From G963701675 sp963701675 (GTDB lineage Bacteria > Planctomycetota > Planctomycetia > Gemmatales > Gemmataceae), in contig OY969623.1 of the NCBI GenBank assembly GCA_963701675.1, positions 5,642,001 through 5,706,000 on the forward strand: 64,000 nt of DNA, in the 5' to 3' direction. The position numbers were made by a program, and so were the translations under genes. Shown piece after piece: positions 46,361 to 54,625 of the stretch (the first letter of the stretch is position 1; each line of letters opens with the position of its first letter). Under the pieces are notes generated by a model. The model was not told the origin of the DNA, ran no database searches, and saw only the letters and a list, made by a program, of their open reading frames with translations.

Positions 46361-46395
46361 GTCCCAGAAAGCCACATTTCTGGAGTTCCCCCAAC

Positions 46396-47874
46396 ATGCA
46401 CGACCGTATCACGTATCAAGGCATCACCTTTGATGATGTCCTTTTGGAGCCGGCTTTCAGCGAGATGTTGCCCCGCGATGTCGATGTCCGGACACAGCTT
46501 ACCCGAAACATCCGCCTGAACATGCCCATCGTTTCGTCGCCCATGGATACGGTTACCGAAAGTGACCTCGCGATCGCTCTGGCTCAAGAAGGCGGCATCG
46601 GGATCATTCACAAGAACATTCCCATCGATCGCCAGACTCATGAAGTCGACAAGGTGAAACGCAGCGAGAACGGGATCATCACCGATCCGATTACGCTGCC
46701 GCCGGATGAAACCGTCGGAACTGCCCGGCGGATCATGGAACAGCAAAACATTGGCGGCGTACCGATCACAGTGAACGGACTTCTCAAGGGCATCTTGACG
46801 CGGCGCGATCTTCGCTTTCTCACGGACAACAATCAGCGGTTAGAGGAGGTGATGACGCGCGATAATCTGGTGACGGCGCCGGAGAATACAACGCTTGAAG
46901 CGGCCGAGAGGGTTCTAACGGAAAATAAGGTCGAGAAACTATTGTTGGTGGACGATAATTACCGACTGAGAGGCTTAATCACCATCAGGGACATCGACAA
47001 ACTTACCAGCTTTCCCCATGCGAGCAAAGACAAGCGCGGCAGGCTGCGCGTCGGTGGGGCGGTTGGTGTTCGCGATTACGAACGGGCCGAGTCACTGATC
47101 CGAGCGGGTGTGGATGTGTTGGTGGTGGACTCGGCTCACGGCCATTCGGCCAATGTCGTCGAAACGGTTGCCGACATCAAACGTCGCTTTGACATCGACG
47201 TGATTGCCGGCAATGTGGCGACGATGGAAGGCGCCAAGGCGCTGGCCGATGCGGGGGCCGACGCGGTCAAGGTAGGAATCGGGCCCGGGTCGATTTGCAC
47301 AACACGGGTAATTTCCGGGGTGGGCGTCCCGCAGATTACCGCGATTTTCCAGGCCGCCCGAGGCATTGCCGGCCGAGGCGTACCGATCATCGCCGACGGC
47401 GGCGTGAGATCATCGGGCGACATTACGAAGGCAATCGCCGCCGGCGCCCACGCCGTGATGCTCGGCGGGTTGCTGGCAGGGTTGGCCGAAAGCCCGGGGC
47501 AGACGATCATCTATAAGGGTCGCAGCTTCAAGGTCTACCGCGGCATGGGTTCATTGGGCGCCATGGTTTCAGGATCGTCCGACCGCTATCGTCAGGACGG
47601 TGCGGGGACGGGAAAGCTGGTGCCGGAGGGTGTGGAAGGGCGAGTGCCGTATAAGGGAAACCTGGCGCCGTTTGTCTATCAATTGGTAGGCGGGCTGCGT
47701 GCGGGAATGGGTTATTGCGGCACACGGAACATCGAGGAGCTACGCACCCGCGCACGCTTCATTCAGGTGAGCGCGGCGTCGGTGCAGGAGAGCCATCCGC
47801 ATGACATTGCCATTACACAAGAAGGCCCGAATTACAGTTCCCGTGCGGAGTACGCTAGCACGGATGGTGGCTAA
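46396..47874 (+). CDS. guaB: Inosine-5'-monophosphate dehydrogenase
   Basis: 492 residues, the normal length for bacterial IMPDH. It catalyses NAD-dependent oxidation of IMP to XMP, the committed step of guanine nucleotide synthesis. Visible features: the N-terminal TIM-barrel start (ITYQGITFDDVLLEPAFSEM), two CBS domains at about residues 95-210 (VMTRDNLVTAPENTTLEAAE, LRGLITIRDIDKL), NAD-site VLVVDSAHGHS, the catalytic loop cysteine in GPGSICTTRVISG, and the flap region (FKVYRGMGSLGAMV). The start ATG follows GGAGTT. The cytosolic enzyme is a tetramer or octamer in other bacteria. A secreted-protein gene overlaps its 3' end. Confidence 0.98.
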   Translation: MHDRITYQGITFDDVLLEPAFSEMLPRDVDVRTQLTRNIRLNMPIVSSPMDTVTESDLAIALAQEGGIGIIHKNIPIDRQTHEVDKVKRSENGIITDPITLPPDETVGTARRIMEQQNIGGVPITVNGLLKGILTRRDLRFLTDNNQRLEEVMTRDNLVTAPENTTLEAAERVLTENKVEKLLLVDDNYRLRGLITIRDIDKLTSFPHASKDKRGRLRVGGAVGVRDYERAESLIRAGVDVLVVDSAHGHSANVVETVADIKRRFDIDVIAGNVATMEGAKALADAGADAVKVGIGPGSICTTRVISGVGVPQITAIFQAARGIAGRGVPIIADGGVRSSGDITKAIAAGAHAVMLGGLLAGLAESPGQTIIYKGRSFKVYRGMGSLGAMVSGSSDRYRQDGAGTGKLVPEGVEGRVPYKGNLAPFVYQLVGGLRAGMGYCGTRNIEELRTRARFIQVSAASVQESHPHDIAITQEGPNYSSRAEYASTDGG

Positions 47875-48696
47875 AGCGCTGGGCATCGGGCTGCTGCTAA
47901 GCCCTGCCTTGGCGACGGCCCAGCAACCACAGAAGAAGAGCTGGCCGCCGTTCGCGCCTCCGCAGCACATCGACACACGCTCCACCGCTCCGACGAACAC
48001 GCCGACGACGCACATGATCGCGTCAACTACCGAGTCCCCCATTGCGCGCGGATAGTTGTCAATGAGATGCCCGCGGCCGATCAACGCGTACCCACGGTCG
48101 TTTTGCAACCCGTCGCGGCACGCAGTGACATTCGCCTGGCATCGACGTCTCCGGTGCGCCAAGTCACCATTCAAGGCGGCAAGATGGGGGATCCCGATGC
48201 TGAGATGCATGCGATCCAGCTTGAAGTTCCAACACTCGAGCGTTTCACTCGGCGTGAGTCCGAGAAAAATCTTCGGGAACGCATTCGCCAAGAAGCGCGA
48301 AACCGCCCGGACATTGGACGCATCGATTTCCCCGAAGAGAAACCCGTCTCCACCGATGCCTACGCAGCTCGGCAGTTCCCGCCGATGACCGTCGAAGTGG
48401 AACCCCATTACGTTTGCTACAACCGCCTCTACTTTGAAGAAAAGAACAGCGAGCGATTCGGTTGGGACCTCGGTCCGATCAGTCCGCTGGTGTCCGCGAG
48501 CATCTTCTTCTGGGACGTTGCCACGCTGCCATACCAAATGGGCACGGATGTGTGCCGCAAGTATGAGTGCAGCGCCGGCTACTGCCTGCCGGGTGATCCC
48601 GTGCCGTACTATCTGTATCCGCCACAGTTGAGCCTGACAGGCTTGATCTTCCAGGGCGGTGCAGTGGTGGCCACGGTTGCCATCTTCCCGGGCTAA
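47801..48696 (+). pseudogene. Secreted conserved planctomycete protein, split by a frameshift after the signal peptide
   Basis: The frame from ATG 47801 (or ATG 47864, MVAKALGIGLLLSPALATAQ) encodes a signal peptide but stops at 48055. The frame that ends at 48696 is open back to 47875, right after the guaB stop, but has no start before ATG 48067. Joining the two near 47905-47945, where one missing base suffices, gives a signal peptide followed by a mature chain (TTEEELAAVRASAA, YRVPHCARIVVNEMPAADQR). The conserved end VEPHYVCYNRLYFEEKNSER, GPISPLVSASIFFWDVATLP and CSAGYCLPGDPVPYYLYPP belongs to a planctomycete family of unknown function. Alternatively the product starts at 48067 without export signal. 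Confidence 0.65.
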
Positions 48697-48755
48697 AGCC
48701 GGGACCCAACACTGAACTAACGTATCACCAGGTCGTTCACGTCGCGCTTACGCCG

Positions 48756-48788
48756 CGACGCTCGCCCGCTCAAAAACGGCGAGCGTCG
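48756..48788. repeat. Hairpin, 11-bp perfect stem
   Basis: CGACGCTCGCC (48756-48766) pairs with GGCGAGCGTCG (48778-48788) across an 11 nt loop. It lies between two convergent genes, so it might act as a bidirectional transcription terminator, although there is no U-run. Confidence 0.5.
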
Positions 48789-48818
48789 GACCGTGAGGCC
48801 GACGTGCTTCCTGCGTCC

Positions 48819-48871
48819 GTAGCCGAATTCGCCAGGATTCGGGGTTCCCGAACTCTGGCGAGTTCGGCTAC
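48819..48871. repeat. Imperfect inverted repeat, planctomycete-type palindrome
   Basis: GTAGCCGAATTCGCCAG (48819-48835) pairs with CTGGCGAGTTCGGCTAC (48855-48871) with one mismatch. Dispersed palindromes with this GTAGCCGAA core are familiar from planctomycete intergenic regions. The right arm just touches the end of the convergent gene at 48868. Confidence 0.6.
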
Positions 48872-49176
48872 AGCAATGTGACTCGCGTCTGTTCGTCAAT
48901 CGCGACGCTGCTCAGTTCCCCGTGCGGTTCTTTCGTGAAGTGGATCGTCGGAACGACGATGTCGTCCTCGGGAACTCGGTCGGTTGATATCCCTGTGACA
49001 AGGTACTTGAGGTGACGAAATGCGCCGGTGACCGTCGTCTGCCACTGCTTCATGCCGACGCGGACAGTTTGGGTGATTTGAATTCGCTGACCGGGCTTCA
49101 ATTCGCGGAGCAATCGACTAAGTTCCGGATTGACGACGCGCGTGGAGGATAGCAGGATATCGCTCGTGGAGTTCAT
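48868..49176 (-). CDS. Small conserved planctomycete protein, 102 aa
   Basis: The product contains LLRELKPGQRIQITQTVRVG, a central WQTTVTGAFRHLKYLVTGIS and the end STDRVPEDDIVVPTIHFTKE with ELSSVAIDEQTRVTLL. The pattern TGxxTDRVPEDDI...FTKxxGELSS is one I recognise from small uncharacterised proteins of Planctomycetes. No signal peptide or membrane helix is present. It lies 9 nt downstream of the secreted tyrosine/proline-rich protein gene on the same strand, so the two are probably co-transcribed. Function unknown. Confidence 0.7.
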   Translation of the reverse strand: MNSTSDILLSSTRVVNPELSRLLRELKPGQRIQITQTVRVGMKQWQTTVTGAFRHLKYLVTGISTDRVPEDDIVVPTIHFTKEPHGELSSVAIDEQTRVTLL

Positions 49177-49185
49177 TGCTTTGAT

Positions 49186-49629
49186 CTATTGTCCGCTGCG
49201 GCTGCCGCGCGACGCCGGCGGGCGGAAGGATTGCTGCGTGCTGGCGCCGATGCTGGATGGATTGAAGTTGTAATAGGGAGCGTAGTTCATGAATCCCACT
49301 GGATGGCCCGTCGTCTGCAACGGCGGAAGCAACGGATCTTCGACGGGCTGTTGGGGCTGTACACGCTGTCGTGACAGGTCGTAGAGTTGCGAATTAATCT
49401 GGTTGAACTGTGAACGGCGGTCCATTTCAGGAACGACGTTCAGAAAGTAATTCACGCCGGCGGGACGTACCGGAATCAGGTTGAGATACGGGCTCAGGAC
49501 TGGCGGCCGAGAGTACGTGTTATTCGGCCGAACTTGCGGGTACGAATAATACTGGGCCTGTGCCGACGCCGCGGGGAATGACAGTAGTCCACCAAGCGTC
49601 AGGATCGACAGATTCAGTAGCCGCTTCAT
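49186..49629 (-). CDS. Secreted proline/tyrosine-rich hypothetical protein
   Basis: 147 residues from ATG 49629 (MKRLLNLSILTLGGLLSFPA); the longer frame from 49644 adds five residues before the signal peptide. A clear signal peptide ends near AQAQ. The mature chain is rich in Pro, Tyr, Asn and Gln (YYSYPQVRPNNTYSRPPVLS, YAPYYNFNPSSIG), suggesting a disordered exported protein. It resembles short planctomycete proteins with the pattern LSPYLNLxR...NYF. It lies between a small conserved gene and a polysaccharide export gene, so a role at the envelope is plausible but not shown. Confidence 0.7.
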   Translation of the reverse strand: MKRLLNLSILTLGGLLSFPAASAQAQYYSYPQVRPNNTYSRPPVLSPYLNLIPVRPAGVNYFLNVVPEMDRRSQFNQINSQLYDLSRQRVQPQQPVEDPLLPPLQTTGHPVGFMNYAPYYNFNPSSIGASTQQSFRPPASRGSRSGQ

Positions 49630-49727
49630 GATTGCGCCTCGCAACAGGCCGAGTTATCGGCGATCGAAGATCAACTTCAAACTTACCGCTTGAGCGTCGA
49701 CTGTCAAGCTAATCCGCCCCACTAGGC

Positions 49728-51329
49728 CTAGTTGCCAAACCCAAATCCGCGACCCGTAATCGAGTTATAGGTTGTGCTGCCCAAGAGGGTCACGCCCAAC
49801 AGCCGTTCGATGGGCGACAACGCCTTGGCAATCTTGGAGTCGATGGAGATTAGCTTGTCGGCCTTCACGTAGACGCGATCGCCAGGGAAGATTTGGTAAT
49901 TGGTCTCCGGCAGGCCGTTGCAGGCGATCCCGCACCAGTCAACCGGCAGAATCATCTGGCCGCACGCCGCAGCGGCACACGGACGCGCTACCCAGATGTT
50001 CTTCTTCGATGCGACCGCCGGCAGGCCGTTAATCTGTGCCAGGGCGTCCAGCACTGTTTCGTGACCGGTAATCGGCAGCCGATAGACTTGTTCCCCGAAA
50101 CCGCCGCCGTCGGTGATCACGTAATAGACCTTGCTGTTGTAAGCGAGAACATCGACGGAAAGATCGCGAATATCGAAGTCTTTGACGCGCTGACTGATTT
50201 CGTGACCGATGACGGCCTTTGCCTGTTCGAGCGTCAACCCAGAGACGTACGCCGAGCCGTAAATTCCAAGGCCGACCGTTCCGTCTGGCCGCACCAGATG
50301 CTGTCCACTGATTGGCTGATCGCGCAAGCTACGAGTTGATTCAATCATCAGAATATCGGGTGGATGGATGATGTAGGGCGGCAGGGACACCGTGGCACAT
50401 TCGTGCGGGGCAGGGGAGACAAAGGTCCCAGCGTCCGGCAACGGCGCCGGCGTCATGCGGCCTTTGGCCAGGTGCACGACCTGTTCCACTCCTGAACCGC
50501 CTGTCTCCGCGGGTGTCGCGGCGGCGGAACGGCCCTTCGAGAGCCGAACCATGCGCGATTGCGGTGCTTTGCCATTCGGCACGGCCGTCGAGGCCTGTAC
50601 CGCCGCGGGTTTCGCCGCCGGTGTACTCGGAATTTCCTTGGCCGATTGATACGCCAGTGCCGCGGTGCTGGGGATCGGCATCGCTTCTTTCTGAGTCACA
50701 TTGGCCTTCGTCTGAACGATTTCCTGGCTTGCCGGTCGTGGCGCCGGCATCGTGACATCCGCGCGTTTCTCACCCACCTGCTGGATGCGATGCGCTGCCG
50801 CAGTGCTGGGGATCGGCATCGCTTCTTTCTGAGTCACATTGGCCTTCGTCTGAACGATTTCCTGGCTTGCCGGTCGCGGCGCCGGCATCTTGACATCCGC
50901 ACGTTTCTCACCCACCTGCTGGATGCGATGCAATCTGTCTCCGAATGTAGGGCGGGCATCGTGCCTCGCCTGTTCCTTTGTCAGACCGATGTGTTTGTCG
51001 ATGGCGGCCTTGGCCTCGGCGAATGTCAAGCCGACGACCTTGATGGCGCCGTGACTACCCAGATTCACCATCCCATCCGACGCCACGTGAAGCTGCCATG
51101 CGAATCCCACGGGCATATTGGATGATGGTTCCACCGTGTAAAGCAAGCTCGTGTTCGGTCGAATGATCGAATCAGCAGTAGTTTCCGCCCCCGCACCGGT
51201 GCTTGGAAGCGCGAGCCAGCCTGCTCCTAACAAACAGAGACTGGGAAGCAGCGTGGCGACGCCGGGCCGCATTTGGTTCTTGGTCCGATGGCCTGCTCCC
51301 GTCATGACTGGCTCCTTTGCCGCGAACAT
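49728..51329 (-). CDS. Polysaccharide biosynthesis/export (Wza-like) protein with duplicated linker
   Basis: 533 residues from 51329; ATG 51305 (MTGAGHRTKNQM) gives a more usual signal peptide (LLPSLCLLGAGWLALPSTGA). It has a first, partial poly-export-like segment (VASDGMVNLGSHGAIKVVGL, FAEAKAAIDKHI), a Pro/Ala-rich linker with two copies of a 46-residue unit, then a full poly-export domain (IHPPDILMIESTRSLRDQPI, LVRPDGTVGLGIYGSAYVSG) and an SLBB-like part (YYVITDGGGFGEQVYRLPI). Such proteins form the outer channel for extracellular polysaccharide. With the WecA-like and epimerase genes upstream it suggests an exopolysaccharide function. It has no lipobox that I can see. Confidence 0.87.
   Translation of the reverse strand: MFAAKEPVMTGAGHRTKNQMRPGVATLLPSLCLLGAGWLALPSTGAGAETTADSIIRPNTSLLYTVEPSSNMPVGFAWQLHVASDGMVNLGSHGAIKVVGLTFAEAKAAIDKHIGLTKEQARHDARPTFGDRLHRIQQVGEKRADVKMPAPRPASQEIVQTKANVTQKEAMPIPSTAAAHRIQQVGEKRADVTMPAPRPASQEIVQTKANVTQKEAMPIPSTAALAYQSAKEIPSTPAAKPAAVQASTAVPNGKAPQSRMVRLSKGRSAAATPAETGGSGVEQVVHLAKGRMTPAPLPDAGTFVSPAPHECATVSLPPYIIHPPDILMIESTRSLRDQPISGQHLVRPDGTVGLGIYGSAYVSGLTLEQAKAVIGHEISQRVKDFDIRDLSVDVLAYNSKVYYVITDGGGFGEQVYRLPITGHETVLDALAQINGLPAVASKKNIWVARPCAAAACGQMILPVDWCGIACNGLPETNYQIFPGDRVYVKADKLISIDSKIAKALSPIERLLGVTLLGSTTYNSITGRGFGFGN
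50659..50934. repeat. Tandem direct repeat, 2 x 138 bp, inside the export gene
   Basis: Copies at 50659-50796 and 50797-50934 are nearly identical and in frame, each encoding 46 residues beginning HRIQQVGEKRADV and ending EAMPIPSTAA. Only a few bases differ, so the duplication is recent. Confidence 0.85.
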
Positions 51330-51591
51330 GAATCACCCGATTTTATGGGGTTTGATCAATAATCTCGGTCGTAGCTGTATATCGATTGTTTGTTCTGGGT
51401 GATTTGACGGGCTTCTACCAATAGCGCGGCATATGGGAACCGTGGCGACCCTGCAATCCGTACATCATGAAAACTCAACCGCTCTTAACGGGCGCACCGT
51501 CCTGCAAGGACTCTCAACAAACCGACTTGGAGTCATAATAGATTTCGCGTCTTGCCGCCGTTACCACAACCGCTCGTTGACGCGGGGACGC
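51330..51591. other. Intergenic region
   Basis: 262 bases between the HD-GYP 3' end and the export gene, both on the minus strand. No convincing promoter or terminator is visible. A short stem (GGGGA/TCCCC near 51583-51599) lies at the HD-GYP end. Confidence 0.35.
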
Positions 51592-52275
51592 TCAATCCCC
51601 GAAGTCCGTGAACACTTTGTCGAAGCGGTCGGCGCAGCGGAAGAATACCTGCATAAGCGCGGGGTCAAAATGCCCGTTCGACGCCTCGGTCATCATGGAA
51701 ACCGTGGCGCTATGGGATAGGGCGGGTTTGTAGACACGTCGAGAACGCAACGCATCGTAGACGTCGGCGATGGCCACGATCCGTGCGGCGAGTGGAATGT
51801 TGCCGGCGGCTAATCCGTCGGGATAGCCCGTGCCATCGAAACGCTCGTGATGATGGCGAGTAATGTCGATGGCCATTTGCAGGAAGGCGCGGGCGAAACC
51901 GTGCTGCTTCGCGACTTCTTTGAGCGTGTCGGCGCCGATCGTCGTATGCGCCTGCATGAGCACTCGCTCGTCGGCCGTCAGCTTGCCGGGCTTCAGCAAT
52001 ATGTGGTCCGGAAGGCCCAGCTTGCCGATGTCGTGCAGAGGGGCGCAACATTCGAGCATTTCCACGAAGTGCGGATCGATCTGTTTTTCGAACTGAGATG
52101 AGGCAGCGGCCTCCTCCGCGATGACCCGACAGTAACGCTGCAAGCGTACCAAGTGGGCGCCGGTCTCGTTGTCGCGATGACCGACCAGGCGCGCCAACGC
52201 TAACACAAGCGCATTGCGGGCGTGTACCAGGTCGCTATCGCGGGCGGTGAGCATCAATTCCTGTTCGGCATTCAC
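51592..52275 (-). CDS. HD-GYP domain protein; C-terminal part of a frameshifted kinase-REC-HD-GYP gene
   Basis: 227 residues as an open frame. The HD-GYP phosphodiesterase signature is complete: HRDNETGAHLVRL, LHDIGKLGLPDHILLKPGKL, HHERFDGTGYPDGL and ARIVAIADVYDALRSRR. In other bacteria such domains hydrolyse cyclic di-GMP. The frame is open upstream (LTKPF, LKEAQDRSELLNQHLL) into the end of a REC domain, so this is really the C-terminal part of the kinase gene at 52380-53990, joined by restoring one lost base near 52396. If the lesion is real, this part might be translated from an internal start, without its receiver. Confidence 0.85.
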   Translation of the reverse strand: MNAEQELMLTARDSDLVHARNALVLALARLVGHRDNETGAHLVRLQRYCRVIAEEAAASSQFEKQIDPHFVEMLECCAPLHDIGKLGLPDHILLKPGKLTADERVLMQAHTTIGADTLKEVAKQHGFARAFLQMAIDITRHHHERFDGTGYPDGLAAGNIPLAARIVAIADVYDALRSRRVYKPALSHSATVSMMTEASNGHFDPALMQVFFRCADRFDKVFTDFGD

Positions 52276-52379
52276 AGCGAGAAGATGCTGGTTCAGCAGT
52301 TCAGAACGGTCTTGAGCCTCTTTGAGGCGAAGTGCCGCTTTGACTCGGCCTTGAAGCTGGATGACGCTGAACGGTTTGG

Positions 52380-53990
52380 TCAGGTAGTCATCGGCGCCTG
52401 CACCAACAAGCGTGCCATTTCGTCGGCATTCGAATTCCCGGAGATCATGATGATCTTCAAATTGGGATTCGGCGGTTGCTCGCGCAGCTTCTTCAAGGCT
52501 TCGAGGCCGGATAGAACCGGCATGTCAACGTCCAGCAGGATGGCGTCGTAGGGTTGGCTATTGGCGGCCTCCACTCCGAGGAATCCGTTTACCGCCTCGT
52601 CGCACGTAATGTTGGCTGCCTGAAGCACCTGCCGGGAGAACATGCGGATACTTGCTTCATCGTCAACCAGAAGTACCCGTTGGATTCGCGTTCCACCCGC
52701 CGTTGTGGCGGTCTGCGAAACCCGCTGGTCGCTGGTGGCGGCGTCCGTGTTGCGGATCAAATGTTCTCGAGCTTCCGGTTTCAGAAACGGGATCAATCCC
52801 CGCATAAGGGCTTGCGGAGTCGTATAGCGATCTTTGGGATCGGTCGCCATCATTTTCGCAACAACGGCATCGAGTTCGGCCGGAATCTCGGGCCTCAGCG
52901 ATCGTATCGACGGCGGCGGCTCCGTCATCCGTCGTGCCAGATCCTCGGCAATGTTACCCTTTGCGGGAAAAGGCACTCGGCCGGCCAGGCACCAGAATAA
53001 CGTACCACCGAGGCCGTAGATATCGGCGCGGATGTCAACCTGCGAGGCATCGCGCGCTTGCTCGGGAGCAATGTAGTCAATCGTTCCCAACGCCATCCCA
53101 GGCTCAGTCATTCGATTGGTGAAATGCCGCGCCAGGCCGAAATCCAGGAGTTTGGCCTGGTCTTCCGGCGTGACGAGCACGTTAGATGGCTTGATGTCCC
53201 TGTGAACGAGATGAAACTTATGCACCTCGGCAAGGGCACTGGCAACTTGGTGAATCAAATCGCACGCACGGTTGACGGATAACGGTCCGTGTTCATGCAC
53301 GATATCTTCTAAGTCTCGACCGGGAACGTACTCCATTACGAAATAACGTAGGCCGGCCGAATGCGCATCGGGACCAGCCGCCTTTCCGGAATCGATGGCG
53401 GCGATGATGTTCGGGTGATTGAGCTTGGCGACGGTTCGCATCTCGCTCAGAAATCGCGACAACAATCGTGGGTCCGTATCCGGCGTCAGAGGGAATACCT
53501 TGATCGCCACACATCGGCGCATCTCAACGTGTTCCGCCTTGAACACGATGCCCATTCCACCGGCGCCCAAACGATCCAAAACTCGATAATTCCCGAGAAC
53601 CAATCCAAACGTCGAACCTGCCGCCAGGCGGTTCGACTGGTACGGCGTAAGGAGCTTGTGCTCCACCAGACAGTGGAGCGCCTTTTGTTTGTCGACGCTC
53701 TTTTGCAACAGCGCTTGGACCTCGCTCGGCAAGGCATCCCATTCCTCTTGCAGAATGAGTGCGGAACTCAATAATTCATCGATCAACGAGTTGGCGCCGT
53801 TTGAGAAAGGAACCGTATGGCCTTGTTGCGAAGGCGACGCTTCAGCGGAGTGAATCGTGACGCCGGTTTCGGCAGGAGCATTGTCGCCGTTTGCGGGTCG
53901 GGCCGGTAACACCTGCGTGCGGGCGCGCATCAAGTCTTGAAGAAACCGGGCAGATCGCCGCCATAGATCGGTAGGCAATGGGGACGCCAT
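52380..53990 (-). CDS. Ser/Thr protein kinase with C-terminal receiver domain, frameshifted before HD-GYP
   Basis: 536 residues as read. A Hanks-type kinase lies at about residues 131-400 (LGAGGMGIVFKAEH, CVAIKVFPL, HRDIKPSNVLV, DFGLARHF, TIDYIAPEQARD), then a REC domain (VLLVDDEASIRMFSRQVL, phospho-acceptor in DAILLDVDMPVLSGLEALKK). The frame ends at LVQAPMTT, exactly where a REC domain should read GADDYLTKPF; one missing G near 52396 restores this and joins the HD-GYP domain. The intact protein would be about 800 residues and combine Ser/Thr phosphorylation, phosphorelay input and cyclic di-GMP turnover. There is no membrane helix, so it is presumably cytosolic. Confidence 0.87.
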   Translation of the reverse strand: MASPLPTDLWRRSARFLQDLMRARTQVLPARPANGDNAPAETGVTIHSAEASPSQQGHTVPFSNGANSLIDELLSSALILQEEWDALPSEVQALLQKSVDKQKALHCLVEHKLLTPYQSNRLAAGSTFGLVLGNYRVLDRLGAGGMGIVFKAEHVEMRRCVAIKVFPLTPDTDPRLLSRFLSEMRTVAKLNHPNIIAAIDSGKAAGPDAHSAGLRYFVMEYVPGRDLEDIVHEHGPLSVNRACDLIHQVASALAEVHKFHLVHRDIKPSNVLVTPEDQAKLLDFGLARHFTNRMTEPGMALGTIDYIAPEQARDASQVDIRADIYGLGGTLFWCLAGRVPFPAKGNIAEDLARRMTEPPPSIRSLRPEIPAELDAVVAKMMATDPKDRYTTPQALMRGLIPFLKPEAREHLIRNTDAATSDQRVSQTATTAGGTRIQRVLLVDDEASIRMFSRQVLQAANITCDEAVNGFLGVEAANSQPYDAILLDVDMPVLSGLEALKKLREQPPNPNLKIIMISGNSNADEMARLLVQAPMTT

Positions 53991-53995
53991 GGCGA

Positions 53996-54625
53996 TTAGG
54001 TCTCCTGGGTGGGCCCGGCAATTCCCGCGGCCGCCAGTTGAGGCTCAATGACTTTCTGGTAACAATCCGGACAGATGCCGTGACTGAAACGCACGTCCGA
54101 GTTGTCCGCAATGTAATGCTCGACTTGTCGCCAGTAGTTCTTGTCGTCTCGAATATTTTTGCAGTAACAACAAATGGGTAAGAGGCCTTGCAAGAACTTG
54201 ACGCGCGTGATGGCTTCTTCGAGTTCGCTAACGCGATTCGCCAGGTTTTGCTGAAGTTGGACTATGCGGACGCCGGTCTTGATTCGGGCCAGGAACTCGT
54301 TGCGGTCGAACGGCTTCGTCATGTAGTCGTCCGCGCCCGCCTCAAGACCTTCGGAAATGTCTTCCTTACGGTTGTTGCTGGTGAGCAAGATGATGTAGAT
54401 CGGGCGCGTGTGGTCGGCCGATCTGAGTTTTCGACAAATCTGAAGCCCGTCGTACCCAGGCATCAACCAGTCCAAGACCGCGATCGACGGTGCATCCGAT
54501 TGCTGCAGGATTTTCCACGCCGTCTTCCCGTCGCTGGCGACGATCACTTCATATTGGCGGCGGACGAGAATGCTCTCGAGCAATCGGGCGGAAGCCAGGT
54601 CGTCATCGGCAATGAGGATTTTCAT
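53996..54625 (-). CDS. Response regulator with C-terminal cysteine-rich module
   Basis: 209 residues from ATG 54625, which overlaps the hybrid kinase stop by ATGA. The REC domain is complete: acidic pair in ILIADDD, phospho-acceptor in SIAVLDWLMPGYDG, and the lysine in DDYMTKPF. A coiled coil (LQQNLANRVSELEEAITRVK) leads to CCYCKNIRDDKNYW and FSHGICPDCY. A similar Cys-x-x-Cys tail occurs on other stand-alone regulators and resembles a small metal or redox site; its function is not known to me. It sits between the hybrid histidine kinase and the kinase-REC gene, so it may relay between them. Confidence 0.88.
   Translation of the reverse strand: MKILIADDDLASARLLESILVRRQYEVIVASDGKTAWKILQQSDAPSIAVLDWLMPGYDGLQICRKLRSADHTRPIYIILLTSNNRKEDISEGLEAGADDYMTKPFDRNEFLARIKTGVRIVQLQQNLANRVSELEEAITRVKFLQGLLPICCYCKNIRDDKNYWRQVEHYIADNSDVRFSHGICPDCYQKVIEPQLAAAGIAGPTQET

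Larger units (their letters stand above)
45679..46395. other. Intergenic region between the surface-protein cluster and guaB
   Basis: 717 bases with no gene I can support. Noted contents: a possible 31-codon frame from ATG 45690 spaced like the starts of the preceding genes but without a LEPR motif; AT-rich TTTTTTGACATTT near 45779; a long purine-rich/pyrimidine-rich inverted repeat (45931-46033); and the guaB -10 box. The 120-codon frame at 45931-46293 is of low complexity and is not credited. Confidence 0.5.
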
